Part shown: one piece after another, positions 26,160-34,831 of the stretch
Numbering within the stretch: position 1 is the first letter of the stretch
How the letters are laid out: each line of letters begins with the position of its first letter
Assembly: GCF_002140715.2 (NCBI RefSeq)
Contig: NZ_NGLE02000001.1
Location: 186,001 to 250,000, forward strand
Source of the DNA: Enterococcus sp. 4G2_DIV0659
GTDB taxonomy: Bacteria > Bacillota > Bacilli > Lactobacillales > Enterococcaceae
DNA: 64,000 nucleotides
Direction of reading: 5' to 3'
Position numbers and translations under genes: made by a program
Notes under the pieces: generated by a model
Databases searched by the model: none
Told to the model about the DNA's origin: nothing
Seen by the model: the letters and a program-made list of their open reading frames with translations, nothing else

Positions 26160-26198
26160 GTATAATTAAGTTATACCTATTATTCTTATTAAAGTCAA
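26160..26198 (-). promoter_or_regulatory. promoter and candidate operator of the AfsA operon
   Basis: Minus-strand TTGACT (26193-26198) and TATAAC (26170-26175) with a 17-bp spacer. The -10 is inside the inverted repeat GTATAA-CTTAA-TTATAC (26160-26176), which would place a bound repressor at the start site. The promoter lies within the last codons of the adhesin remnant. Confidence 0.7.
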
Positions 26199-26639
26199 GA
26201 TTTTTTTTATTTGGACATTTGATAATACGCGAAAAGCATTTCCAACTTGGGTTGTTAACAATTCATTTCCTAGAGTTTCCCAGATAATATGCTGTGTGAT
26301 GGTGTACGTTAGCGCATTAGGATTTGTTTGATACCCATAATAAGCAATCAAGGCTAAACGATCCTTTTCTGGTATACTCTCAAAACCTGCTCCTGGCTTC
26401 GTCACAGGGATGCCATGCTCAATAAAAAATGCTGGATTTTCATCCGCTGTCATCATATTCGATCCTTGCTCTGTCCAATGTATCCCATTGAGTAATTTAG
26501 AGTGCCATGTGGATACCGAATCCCCAATCTTATGAAATGACACCTCCGCAGCATATACAGATGATGCAGATGTAATAAAGGGTAGTGCGATTAATATGAA
26601 CAATAATAATCGATTGATCACTTTATTTACTTTTTTCAA
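26166..26639 (-). pseudogene. N-terminal fragment of a thioester-domain surface adhesin
   Basis: A signal peptide (basic start, LLLFILIALPFITSASSVYA) leads into a thioester-type domain: GIHWTEQGSNMM, PAFFIEHGIP, YYGYQTNP and TQHIIWETLG. Such domains form a Cys-Gln bond for covalent host binding; the Gln region TQxxIW is present, but the Cys expected before IEHG is Phe, so no thioester can form. The frame then runs out about 130 residues after the signal peptide, with no repeats, stalk or LPXTG anchor. The only start near the signal peptide is a TTG at 26639, with no ribosome binding site and a terminator directly before it. The AfsA-operon promoter now occupies its 3' end. Confidence 0.72.
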
Positions 26640-26648
26640 TAAAAAAAA

Positions 26649-26678
26649 GAGCAAGATTTTAGGTTCAAAATCTTGCTC
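26649..26678 (-). terminator. terminator just upstream of the adhesin remnant
   Basis: GAGCAAGATTTT pairs perfectly with AAAATCTTGCTC over a six-base loop, followed by eight T on the minus strand. It would stop any transcript entering the adhesin remnant. Confidence 0.8.
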
Positions 26679-26807
26679 TAGTGTCATGATTCAAGTGTGT
26701 GATCCTCACTTGTTTCTGCTATTTAATTTTCCAAATTTTGCAAAAGTCTACTTGTTTTAATTGGTCGATAATCGTACCCAATTTCAGTTAGTAACTCTTC
26801 CCAATTT

Positions 26808-27050
26808 TTATTTGTTCTTCTCATAATCGTATCTTTTCCTGAATTCGGTCATAGATAAGCTTTCTTCTAAATCTAATCGAACAATTTCGTCCTTTAAGCT
26901 TGTCAGCAATTCAAAATCTGTTACAAACCTTTTAGAGCCCACTCGTTTATCAAATAAGTGACTTATATCAATCTGTCTTTTCTTAACCGTTGATAAGCTT
27001 AGAAGGTTTTTTGCCTGCACGATTTTTTTCATACATTTAAATTGGAGCAT
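26808..27050 (-). CDS. hypothetical protein, possibly decayed
   Basis: An 80-codon frame rich in charged residues (STVKKRQIDISHLFDKRVGS, LDLEESLSMTEFRKRYDYE) with no recognisable family. No clear ribosome binding site precedes its ATG; a second ATG is at 27032. A further short frame (starting MRRTNKNWEELLTEIGYDYR) continues directly after its stop in another phase, so the whole 26740-27050 stretch may be one gene broken by a frameshift. It lies between rplS and the adhesin remnant. Nothing else is evident in 26688-27195. Confidence 0.35.
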   Translation of the reverse strand: MLQFKCMKKIVQAKNLLSLSTVKKRQIDISHLFDKRVGSKRFVTDFELLTSLKDEIVRLDLEESLSMTEFRKRYDYEKNK

Positions 27051-27195
27051 CGTTTTGGCATTTTGGGGATCCTTTTTGTCGTCAATTTCCCCTATGATTT
27101 CTACCTATTTTCTGACAACACAGGTCGCCAAAACGGGATAATCAAGGACGATCACAGAAAATACCCACGATTTCCTTAAACAAAGTCAAAAGAAA

Positions 27196-27217
27196 AAGCC
27201 CTTGATATCAAGGACTT
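27196..27217 (-). terminator. rplS terminator
   Basis: AAGTCCTTGAT / ATCAAGGGCTT stem followed on the minus strand by TTTCTTTT, 38 bases after the rplS stop codon. Confidence 0.8.
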
Positions 27218-27254
27218 TCGCACTTTTTTCTTACTCGGGCAATCTAAGAAACAC

Positions 27255-27602
27255 TTATCTTCTAATTTCTTTAATACGAGCTGCTTTACCATGTAATGCA
27301 CGTAAGTAATAAAGTTTCGCACGACGAACTTTACCATAGCGTACTACTTCGATTTGAGCAACACGTGGTGTGTGTAATGGGAATGTACGTTCCACACCAA
27401 CACCGTTAGAGATTTTACGTACTGTATAAGTTTCGCTGATACCAGAGCCACGGCGTCCGATAACAACTCCTTCAAATAACTGGATACGTTCGCGAGTTCC
27501 TTCGACAACTTTCGCATGAACGCGAACAGTGTCTCCAGGACGAAATGCAGGGATATCCGTACGTAGTTGTTCTTGTGTTAATTCTTGAATTAATGGATTC
27601 AT
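27255..27602 (-). CDS. rplS: 50S ribosomal protein L19
   Basis: 115 residues, normal family length, with [20 protein letters not shown] at the start, [20 protein letters not shown] in the centre and [20 protein letters not shown] at the end. A GAGGAG-type ribosome binding site precedes the ATG. L19 sits at the 30S-50S interface. In line with other firmicutes it follows rimM and trmD but is separated by 217 bases, which may hold an autoregulatory leader. Confidence 0.97.
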   Translation of the reverse strand: MNPLIQELTQEQLRTDIPAFRPGDTVRVHAKVVEGTRERIQLFEGVVIGRRGSGISETYTVRKISNGVGVERTFPLHTPRVAQIEVVRYGKVRRAKLYYLRALHGKAARIKEIRR

Positions 27603-27760
27603 TCTTTTTTCTCCTCATTCCAAACATTCTTATGGCGCACTGCCACAGCGGAATATCGTAATAGTTAAGCGCATTGCACTCACTGAAATAGTTTAACACA
27701 GCTCTTGTGGAGTGTAAAGGGATTTTTCTTGATAACTTTTACTTATCTTAATTGATCATA
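27603..27760 (-). promoter_or_regulatory. candidate L19 mRNA leader
   Basis: The untranslated region before rplS is more GC-rich than its surroundings and holds short complementary stretches (for example CCGCTGTGG with CCACAGCGG-like partners). Firmicute rplS genes often have a structured L19 leader. I did not fold it, so this is a positional suggestion. Confidence 0.35.
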
Positions 27761-27819
27761 CATTTATCTAAATATTCTAGTAACTAATTCAATCGTTTCC
27801 TCTAAAAAAAACGTTTATG

Positions 27820-28563
27820 CTAAAATTGATTGTTTTCATCACGAATTTCTTTCAACCATTTTTCTTGTTGTTCCGTTAGTTCTATTTTCTCTAGCATATC
27901 TGGTCTTCGTTCTAAGGTTCTTCTTAACGATTCTTTTTGCTGCCATTCATCAATTAATTTATGATTGCCGTTAGTTAACACTTCTGGTACAACCATTCCA
28001 TTGAACTCTGCCGGACGTGTATACTGTGGGTGCTCCAATAATCCTGTCGAATGCGAGTCAGTTTGGGCAGATAATTTATTTCCTAAGACATCCGGTAATA
28101 GACGAACCGTCGCATCAATCATGACCATCGCTCCTAATTCGCCTCCTGTCAATACATAATCGCCCAATGAGACTTCATCAGTAACTAACGAACGGATGCG
28201 TTCATCATAGCCTTCATAATGACCACAGATGAAAACTAAATGCTCTTCTTGAGAAAATTCTTCTGCCATCTTTTGGTCAAATTGTTTTCCAGCAGGATCC
28301 AGCAGAATTACACGTTTTTTCGTTTCAGGAGATTTTTCTTCTATATTACGCAAATTATCGTAAATTGGCTGAACTTTCAACAACATTCCTGCTCCGCCAC
28401 CATAGGGATAGTCATCAACTGATTGATGTTTATTGTCTGAATGATCACGAAAATTGGACACATTAATCTCTAATAAGTTTTTATCAACAGCCTTGCCTAT
28501 AATTGATTCCCCTAAAGGTCCTTCAAACATTCTCGGAAAAAGCGTCAATACATCAATTTTCAT
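27820..28563 (-). CDS. trmD: tRNA (guanine-N1)-methyltransferase TrmD
   Basis: SPOUT-class enzyme that methylates G37 of tRNA. The protein begins [20 protein letters not shown], has the S-adenosylmethionine trefoil-knot region with [12 protein letters not shown] and [15 protein letters not shown], and ends at the usual length of about 247 residues. It overlaps the end of rimM by 11 bases. I start at 28563; in-frame ATG and TTG codons lie just upstream. Confidence 0.96.
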   Translation of the reverse strand: MKIDVLTLFPRMFEGPLGESIIGKAVDKNLLEINVSNFRDHSDNKHQSVDDYPYGGGAGMLLKVQPIYDNLRNIEEKSPETKKRVILLDPAGKQFDQKMAEEFSQEEHLVFICGHYEGYDERIRSLVTDEVSLGDYVLTGGELGAMVMIDATVRLLPDVLGNKLSAQTDSHSTGLLEHPQYTRPAEFNGMVVPEVLTNGNHKLIDEWQQKESLRRTLERRPDMLEKIELTEQQEKWLKEIRDENNQF

Positions 28564-29077
28564 CATCAATCAAGCCTTCTGGGATTTCTACACGAACCAT
28601 ACCATTTTCTAAATCAATAGACTTAACAACTGACTCAATGTAAGGAATCAAGATGTCCTTTTTCTTTGGTCGTTGAACGACCCAGACATCATTTGCACCT
28701 GGGGAAAGTATTTCTTTGATCTTTCCAAGTTCTGTTTCCTTTTCATCGATCACCGTCAGTCCAATAATTTCGTGATAATAAAACTCATCTTTCGACAACT
28801 CACCTAAATCATCTTTTGACACTTTCAAAATGCCCTCACGATATTTTTCAACATCATTAATTGAAAAATGATCTTCGAACGTCACAATATCAAAATTTTT
28901 ATGTTTTCGATGCGTTCTGATTGTTAGCTCAATAGGTGCTTTTTTTTCTTGAAATAATGTCAAAACCGATCCTTTTTTATAGCGAAGCTCTGGAAAATCT
29001 GTTTGAGAAATCACGCGTACTTCTCCTTTTAAGCCTTGAGTATTGACGATTTTCCCAACATTTAAATATTCAGTCAC
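28553..29077 (-). CDS. rimM: 16S rRNA processing protein RimM
   Basis: 174 residues. The N-terminal domain starts [20 protein letters not shown], the standard RimM opening; the C-terminal PRC-barrel has [12 protein letters not shown] and [24 protein letters not shown]. It assists 30S head maturation with S19. First gene of a two-gene unit with trmD. Confidence 0.96.
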   Translation of the reverse strand: MTEYLNVGKIVNTQGLKGEVRVISQTDFPELRYKKGSVLTLFQEKKAPIELTIRTHRKHKNFDIVTFEDHFSINDVEKYREGILKVSKDDLGELSKDEFYYHEIIGLTVIDEKETELGKIKEILSPGANDVWVVQRPKKKDILIPYIESVVKSIDLENGMVRVEIPEGLIDDEN

Positions 29078-29155
29078 TTAAAACCCTCATTTCAAAATTT
29101 TAGTCTTTTACATTTTACCATTTCTACAGACTGAATTCTATTATATATCAACAAA

Positions 29156-29182
29156 GTGATTGAGACTAAAAATCCCAATCAC
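29156..29182 (-). terminator. weak terminator-like hairpin after mntH
   Basis: GTGATTG pairs with CAATCAC over a 13-base loop, between mntH and rimM. The T-run is poor. Confidence 0.4.
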
Positions 29183-29220
29183 CCAACTTTTAAATAAATA
29201 CCGAAATAAAGGCATCGCTT

Positions 29221-30588
29221 TTATGCATTCACACCCGTTAATGTTCCGTAAATCAAGAATAAATTTAACGCAGTCAATACAATTGCAATAATCCAAGCTA
29301 ACACTTTCACCCACATAGGATTCGCAAATCGGCCCATAATTTTTTTATCACTTGTATACATTGTTAATGGAATAATCGAAATCGGCAGAGCAATACTTAA
29401 AAATACTTGTGTATACAATAGTAAATCTTCAACCGCAGACTCTCTTCCACCATATAGAATAACGCAGATAATTACAGGTACAATTGCGATTAAACGAGTA
29501 ACGACTCTACGCATCCATAAAGGCATCTTCAAATGAATAAAACCTTCCATCACGATTTGCCCTGATAGAGTTCCTGTAATCGTTGAGTTTTGACCTGACG
29601 CAAGTAAAGCAATCGCAAATAATATACTTAAAACAGGACTAGCAATACTCCCTACAATATCAGGATTTTTCAAAGCATCAAACAAGTCAACAAATTTCCC
29701 TAAATCACTGTTTGTTCCATAAAATAAAGCGCCACCTAAAATTAGTAGTAAACAATTGACGATAAACGCTACGGTTAATTGAATATTTGAATCCCAAACC
29801 GTAAAACGAATTGCTTTTGCTTTTTCATCATCGTCATTTCGATCAAATTTTCGTGCTTGAGCAATTGACGAATGTAAATAAAGATTATGCGGCATAACTG
29901 TTGCACCAACAATACCCAACGCTAAAAATAACATAGATTTGTCACTAGCAATTCGAGTATCTGGAATAAATCCGCGTAATACTTCACCAATCTTCGGATC
30001 AGCCAACGCTACTTCATAAGCAAAAACAAAAAAGATAACCGCAATTAAACAAGCAACAATTGCTTCGATTTTTCTAAAACCTAGTTTGGTTAAAAGCAAC
30101 AATAACAAAACATCAAAAGTCGTAATTAAAACCCCGATTAATAATGGAAAACCAAATAGCAATTGCAATGCAACTGCCCCTCCAATGACTTCTGCAATAT
30201 CTGTCGCCATAATCGCTAGTTCAGTTATAACCCATAAAACAAAGCCTGTCTTTTTACCTGTATGTTCTCTTGTTGCCTGAGCTAAATCTCTTCCTGTTAC
30301 GATCCCTAATTTAGCTGCCATACTTTGCAAAAGCATCGCGATTAGACTTGAAAGTAAAATTACACTTAGCAAAGCGTACTTATACTCTGCTCCACCTGCA
30401 ATGGATGTAATCCAATTACCAGGATCCATATATCCTACAGCTACCAACGCACCAGGACCGCTATACGCCATTAATGTACGCCAAAAATTGGCATTTTTTG
30501 GCACATCCACAGTATTATTTATTTCTTCCAAACTGGGACCATTTGCATAGTCCAGTAATTTTTCTGTCTCAGATTTTTCTTTTCTCAT
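29221..30588 (-). CDS. mntH: Nramp-family Mn2+/divalent metal transporter MntH
   Basis: Proton-coupled manganese importer of 455 residues with about eleven membrane helices. The helix-1 motif DPGNW (in [16 protein letters not shown]) and the helix-6 MPHN motif ([14 protein letters not shown]) supply the metal ligands Asp, Asn and Met. The N-terminal 45 residues are cytoplasmic. The ATG follows GGAAGAAGGA. A palindromic DtxR/MntR-type site lies 50 bases upstream, so repression by a manganese regulator such as EfaR/MntR is likely. Confidence 0.95.
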   Translation of the reverse strand: MRKEKSETEKLLDYANGPSLEEINNTVDVPKNANFWRTLMAYSGPGALVAVGYMDPGNWITSIAGGAEYKYALLSVILLSSLIAMLLQSMAAKLGIVTGRDLAQATREHTGKKTGFVLWVITELAIMATDIAEVIGGAVALQLLFGFPLLIGVLITTFDVLLLLLLTKLGFRKIEAIVACLIAVIFFVFAYEVALADPKIGEVLRGFIPDTRIASDKSMLFLALGIVGATVMPHNLYLHSSIAQARKFDRNDDDEKAKAIRFTVWDSNIQLTVAFIVNCLLLILGGALFYGTNSDLGKFVDLFDALKNPDIVGSIASPVLSILFAIALLASGQNSTITGTLSGQIVMEGFIHLKMPLWMRRVVTRLIAIVPVIICVILYGGRESAVEDLLLYTQVFLSIALPISIIPLTMYTSDKKIMGRFANPMWVKVLAWIIAIVLTALNLFLIYGTLTGVNA

Positions 30589-30637
30589 AACTATCCTTCT
30601 TCCAATTATAAATCATCAGGCTCCTATTATTATATTT

Positions 30638-30652
30638 TTAGGCACACCTTAA
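30638..30652. promoter_or_regulatory. candidate DtxR/MntR-type operator for mntH
   Basis: TTAGGCACACCTTAA is a near-palindrome of the TTAGG-N-CCTAA type bound by DtxR-family metal repressors. It lies between a TATAAT-like -10 (30665-30670, minus strand) and the mntH ribosome binding site. Confidence 0.5.
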
Positions 30653-30874
30653 TCTTTAAATTCTATTATAATCCTCTCATTCTTTCTTGTAAATAAGAAG
30701 CCCTTAGATTTTTTTAATTAGGTCTAAAGTAGGATGATTTTAATGGCTATTCTTTATATAATACTTATAACAAGTTTGTTCTTACAACTTTGTTCGTGAT
30801 TTTCAATAAAAAACAATGGTAAAATAAGTGAAACGCTTTTATACTAAGATTAGTTACTTAAGGAGATGAGACAG

Positions 30875-31474
30875 ATGAGCATCGCACTTTCAAGAAAAAT
30901 TATCAACTGCATTTCAATTATGGGAATCATAGCGACGATTGCTGTGACAATTTATTTTATTCGCTTAGGTGTTTTTAAAGATGTAGAAGCTTTGAGAGGT
31001 TTAGTCGGTGACTCAGTTATTTTAGGTCCTGTCTTGTTTATGCTGATACAAATTATTCAAGTCGTTATACCTATCATACCAGGTGGCATTAGTTGCGCTG
31101 CAGGCGTTCTGATTTTCGGTCCATTTGCTGGTTTCATCTACAATTACGTGGGAATTGCCATTGGTTCTGTAATTATTTTCTTGCTCGGACGTCAATACGG
31201 AAAACCATTTATTCTTAGTTTAGTGAGTGATAAAACCTATAATAAATATATCGGCTGGCTAGATAACGAAAAACGCTTTGAACGTCTCTTTGCACTAGCT
31301 ATTTTCCTTCCAATTGCGCCAGATGATGCTCTTTGCTTAATGGCTGGATTAACGAAAATGTCCTTGAAAAAATTTACACTGATTATCATCTTAGCAAAAC
31401 CCGTCTCCATTTTCTTATACAGTTTAGCATTGATTTATGGCGGTACTTTTTTAAACAGTTTACTGGGCTTTTAA
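30875..31474 (+). CDS. TVP38/TMEM64 (VTT/DedA-like) membrane protein
   Basis: About 199 residues with five or six membrane segments. The VTT-domain motifs are visible: IPGGISCAAGVLIFGPFAGFI with its re-entrant Pro-Gly loop, the GRQYGKPF loop, and FLPIAPDDALCLMAGLTKMS. Homologues are thought to move or scramble lipids; substrates are not settled. I start at the ATG at 30875, nine bases after AAGGAG; the ATG at 30866 touches the ribosome binding site. Independent gene. Confidence 0.85.
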   Translation: MSIALSRKIINCISIMGIIATIAVTIYFIRLGVFKDVEALRGLVGDSVILGPVLFMLIQIIQVVIPIIPGGISCAAGVLIFGPFAGFIYNYVGIAIGSVIIFLLGRQYGKPFILSLVSDKTYNKYIGWLDNEKRFERLFALAIFLPIAPDDALCLMAGLTKMSLKKFTLIIILAKPVSIFLYSLALIYGGTFLNSLLGF

Positions 31475-31566
31475 AGCTTTACGATATATAATGATTAATC
31501 AATAAGGATAGGATGCAATTGTATCCTATCTTGTTTTATTTTGGTTTTGTAGAGGTGGATTCTGTG

Positions 31567-33369
31567 ATGAACTATTTAAAAAATAGCATTAAAAATATGA
31601 TTGATTTTTTTGCGGGGACATCGGCTTATTTTCGCGATGTTTTATTAATGCATGGGTTCATGCTTTTTGTTTTACTGCCACTTTTGGCTAGCTCGACTCG
31701 TTTTATTTTAAAACAAGGGAATATTGAGTATTTATCTTATGATACACTACCAACAATTTTTGCTAAGCATCCTGGTGTTCTAATTGCTTTGATCTTAGTT
31801 TTGCTAGCAATCGTAGTTGCTGTGTTTTTTGAATTTACTTTTTTACTATTAAGCATCTTTTTCATCAAGAAAAAAGAACCAATTTCTCTAACGAATTTAC
31901 TTAAAGGTACGATTCTACAACTAAAAAAACTTCGATTTAGTACGATTCTTTTTTTTCTATTTTATTTTTTCTTGGTTTTACCGCTCAGTGGTCTAGGGTT
32001 CCATTCTGATTTACTAGCAAAAATAAAAATTCCAGCGTTCATTATGGATTTTATCTTCGCTAATCGTGTAACAATCATTGGATTAGTACTCTTAGGTTAC
32101 TTGTTCTTCTTTTATCTTTCAATACGCTTAATTTTCGCTTTACCTGAGATGATTTTAAGAGACGTTTCTTTTCGTCAAGCCATTAAAGAAAGTTGGGAGT
32201 CAACAAAAAATCACTTTTTTAAAATTCTTGGACAGTTTGTCGTAATTGGTGGAAGTATTCTATTGCTTTTTGTTCTTAGCTACACAGTAATTCTCACAGT
32301 TCAGGCAATGATTGAATCTGCGTTACCTCAATACGCCCTTGTGAGTGCTGTTATCGCGATGACTCTTTTACAATTCATTTTACTTCTGAACATCGTTTTT
32401 TCTACTGTTGGGATTTTTTATATCACAATTGATTATATGGATGATGAAGATTTTTTACCTGATTTACCACAATGGTTTTTTGAGCAACCTAGACAACCTA
32501 AAAAAGAGTGGACGGCTTTTAAGATCGGTTCATTTGCGTTTGTTGCTGCTTTATTTGGTATAGGGGTGGGAACATATAATACTAGCTATCTCAGTAATCC
32601 GTCCGTTACAGAGCCTCTAACGATATCCCATAGAGGTGTAGACGCATCAAATGGCGTACAAAATACACTTCCCGCCCTTGAAAAAACAAGTGCTGAACAT
32701 CCTAACTATGTAGAAATGGATATTCAAGAAACGAAAGATAAACAATTTGTGGTTATGCATGATTTTAATATAAAAAAGCTTACAGGTGTTGATAAACGAC
32801 CAAATCAGTTAACGTTAGCAGAATTAACCAGCTTAACCGTTAAAGAAAACGGTCTACAAGCAAAAATTTGTTCTTTTGACGACTATCTAGATAACGCCAA
32901 AAAATTAAAACAAAAACTATTAATAGAGATCAAAACAACAGCACAAGATAGTCCTGATTTAGTTGAACGGTTTACTCAGAAATATCGCAAGACTATCTTA
33001 TCTGAAAAGCATATTCTTCATACTCTGACATTTAACACAGCCATCCAACTAAAAAAAGAAGAACCAGATTTTTATGTTGGCTATATTCTCCCGTTTAATA
33101 TTGTAGGTCCACCTGTTGCAAATGTTGATTTCTTTACAATGGAATACACGACCTTAAATAAAAATTTTATCAACGCTGCACATAGTGATGGAAAAAAAGT
33201 ATACGCATGGACAGTCAATGATTCAGATACAATGACGCGGATGATGTTTTATGGCGTGGATGGTATTATTACCGATGAACTAAAAATGCTAAATAAAACA
33301 ATTCAAACAGATTTAGATGAACCAACCTATTCAGATAAACTATTTCATTTTGTTATCGGTATTGGTTAA
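31567..33369 (+). CDS. membrane-anchored glycerophosphodiester phosphodiesterase
   Basis: About 600 residues in two parts. The first 330 or so form a membrane domain with seven or eight helices (GPDPase_memb type). The C-terminal part is a GDPD barrel, placed outside the cell: ISHRGVDASNGVQNTLPALE, then VEMDIQETKDKQFVVMHD with the Glu-Asp metal pair and catalytic His, and a final AWTVND. It cleaves glycerophosphodiesters, perhaps lipoteichoic acid or lipid head-group fragments. I start at the ATG at 31567 after GAGGTGG; the upstream in-frame ATG at 31513 has no ribosome binding site. Confidence 0.88.
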   Translation: MNYLKNSIKNMIDFFAGTSAYFRDVLLMHGFMLFVLLPLLASSTRFILKQGNIEYLSYDTLPTIFAKHPGVLIALILVLLAIVVAVFFEFTFLLLSIFFIKKKEPISLTNLLKGTILQLKKLRFSTILFFLFYFFLVLPLSGLGFHSDLLAKIKIPAFIMDFIFANRVTIIGLVLLGYLFFFYLSIRLIFALPEMILRDVSFRQAIKESWESTKNHFFKILGQFVVIGGSILLLFVLSYTVILTVQAMIESALPQYALVSAVIAMTLLQFILLLNIVFSTVGIFYITIDYMDDEDFLPDLPQWFFEQPRQPKKEWTAFKIGSFAFVAALFGIGVGTYNTSYLSNPSVTEPLTISHRGVDASNGVQNTLPALEKTSAEHPNYVEMDIQETKDKQFVVMHDFNIKKLTGVDKRPNQLTLAELTSLTVKENGLQAKICSFDDYLDNAKKLKQKLLIEIKTTAQDSPDLVERFTQKYRKTILSEKHILHTLTFNTAIQLKKEEPDFYVGYILPFNIVGPPVANVDFFTMEYTTLNKNFINAAHSDGKKVYAWTVNDSDTMTRMMFYGVDGIITDELKMLNKTIQTDLDEPTYSDKLFHFVIGIG

Positions 33370-33371
33370 AT

Positions 33372-33420
33372 AAAAAGAAGCGAGTGGAGAAAAGTAATTC
33401 ATCCCCTTCGCTTCTTTTTT
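33372..33420. terminator. bidirectional terminator between GDPD gene and nth
   Basis: AAAAAGAAGCGA / TCGCTTCTTTTT arms enclose a 24-base loop. A-run and T-run on either side allow action in both directions. It overlaps the nth stop codon. Confidence 0.75.
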
Positions 33421-34066
33421 ATTTAAGTGCCATTCGTGATTTGCCCTCTTGACACATGTAAAGTAGCGGACAAACATCACATTTTGGACTTCTTGCTAGA
33501 CAATGATAACGACCAAAGAAAATCATCGTATGGTGGGTTTTAACCCATAATTCTTTAGGAATTTTTCGCATCAATGTCTTCTCCACTTCCATCACATTAG
33601 CATCTAATTTACAAATACGAAGTCTCTTTGATACTCGCTCTACATGGGTATCTACAGCAATTGCGGGCTCACCAAAGGCATCTCCCATTACAACATTAGC
33701 CGTTTTTCGACCAACACCTGGGAGTGAAACCAATTCTTCTCTAGTTTCAGGCACTCTTCCGTCAAATTGTTCAATTAATTGAGCCGCACAAGCTTTGATA
33801 TTCTTTGCTTTATTTCGGTACAAGCCGATTGTTTTAATTTTTTGAATGATATCTTCTAAAGGAGCGGCGGCCAAGGCATCCGGTGTTGGATAAGCTGCAA
33901 ATAAGGCAGGTGTTGCCTTATTTACAGAAACATCTGTTGCTTGAGCACTTAAAATCACAGCAATCAACAACTGAAAAGGACTCTCATGTGTAAGCTCACA
34001 TTCAGCTTCTGGGAACATGTCATACATGATTTGTATTGCTTCCATCGTTTTCTCTTTTGAGAGCAT
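33419..34066 (-). CDS. nth: endonuclease III
   Basis: DNA glycosylase/AP lyase of 215 residues for oxidised pyrimidines. The helix-hairpin-helix is LPGVGRKTANVVM, with the catalytic Lys in this loop, and the catalytic Asp is in VDTHVERVS. The [4Fe-4S] cluster Cys occur as CxxxxxxCxxCxxxxxC in the last 25 residues. A 12-base gap follows the dnaD-like gene, the usual firmicute pair. Confidence 0.96.
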   Translation of the reverse strand: MLSKEKTMEAIQIMYDMFPEAECELTHESPFQLLIAVILSAQATDVSVNKATPALFAAYPTPDALAAAPLEDIIQKIKTIGLYRNKAKNIKACAAQLIEQFDGRVPETREELVSLPGVGRKTANVVMGDAFGEPAIAVDTHVERVSKRLRICKLDANVMEVEKTLMRKIPKELWVKTHHTMIFFGRYHCLARSPKCDVCPLLYMCQEGKSRMALK

Positions 34067-34078
34067 TTACCTACCTCC

Positions 34079-34795
34079 TTACTCGCTATCTTCTGGATTC
34101 AGCCAATTGTGTAACGTCACTTTTGGAATTGGCTCGTTTGTAGCACCTTGTTGTTCAATTTCTTTTTGGATTAACGCTTGTTTTCGACGTTTTTGATCTT
34201 CAGCGACTTGTTCTTTTGTTGTAATATTTTTGCGTTCCCAAGCCAACAAGATACGATCAATATACTTCAAACTGTAGGCTTGATTCAATACCGCTTCCCT
34301 TAATGCTAGCCGAATAAGTTCAGGTTGATAATGATCTGTTTCCAACCATTGACCAATCATTTCCAATTCAATTGGAGACAATTGACGACCAAATTCTTTT
34401 TCAAAGCTTTGGTAAAGTTGCTTAATCGTTTCTTCTGATGAGAGCACTCGTGCCTTTTCTATTTGTTTTTCCTGTAACAAAGCAATTTTATCAAAAATCG
34501 GTAATAAATCATACGTATCCATCATTTGCCCTTGTTGATTTTGCTTTGTTTCAATGATTAAAAATCCCCGTGAAACCAATTGATTCAACAACTGATAAAT
34601 AACATCTATTGGCTTTTCCATGATTTGACTGATCTCTGCTAAATTAGGAAATAAGTCTCCTTTAGCTTGTGAGCGGAACAATTGTAACCAAAATAAAAAT
34701 TCATCATCGGCTAATCCAATTTTTTGATAGTTCTCAATTACTAAGTTGGAAACAGTTGTTTCACCAGCCCGTAAATACTCATTGATTGATAACAT
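34079..34795 (-). CDS. dnaD: DnaD-domain replication initiation protein
   Basis: 238 residues. The N-terminal part (about 1-110) is the DDBH1 winged helix (LSINEYLRAGETTVSNLVIENY); the C-terminal DDBH2 domain holds QSFEKEFGRQLSPIELEMIGQW and the YxxxIL element YIDRILLAWERKNI. DnaD helps load helicase at oriC and at restart sites. It is directly upstream of nth on the same strand, as in Bacillus. A short Lys/Gln-rich tail follows the domain. Confidence 0.93.
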   Translation of the reverse strand: MLSINEYLRAGETTVSNLVIENYQKIGLADDEFLFWLQLFRSQAKGDLFPNLAEISQIMEKPIDVIYQLLNQLVSRGFLIIETKQNQQGQMMDTYDLLPIFDKIALLQEKQIEKARVLSSEETIKQLYQSFEKEFGRQLSPIELEMIGQWLETDHYQPELIRLALREAVLNQAYSLKYIDRILLAWERKNITTKEQVAEDQKRRKQALIQKEIEQQGATNEPIPKVTLHNWLNPEDSE

Positions 34796-34831
34796 AACTG
34801 CGCCCTGCTTTCTGTTGCTAGATAAACACCA

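Noticed and set aside
19349..26687. Mobile element carrying the AfsA operon
   Set aside because: No transposase, integrase, terminal inverted repeats or att-like direct repeats could be found at either edge, so transfer is plausible but no element can be named.
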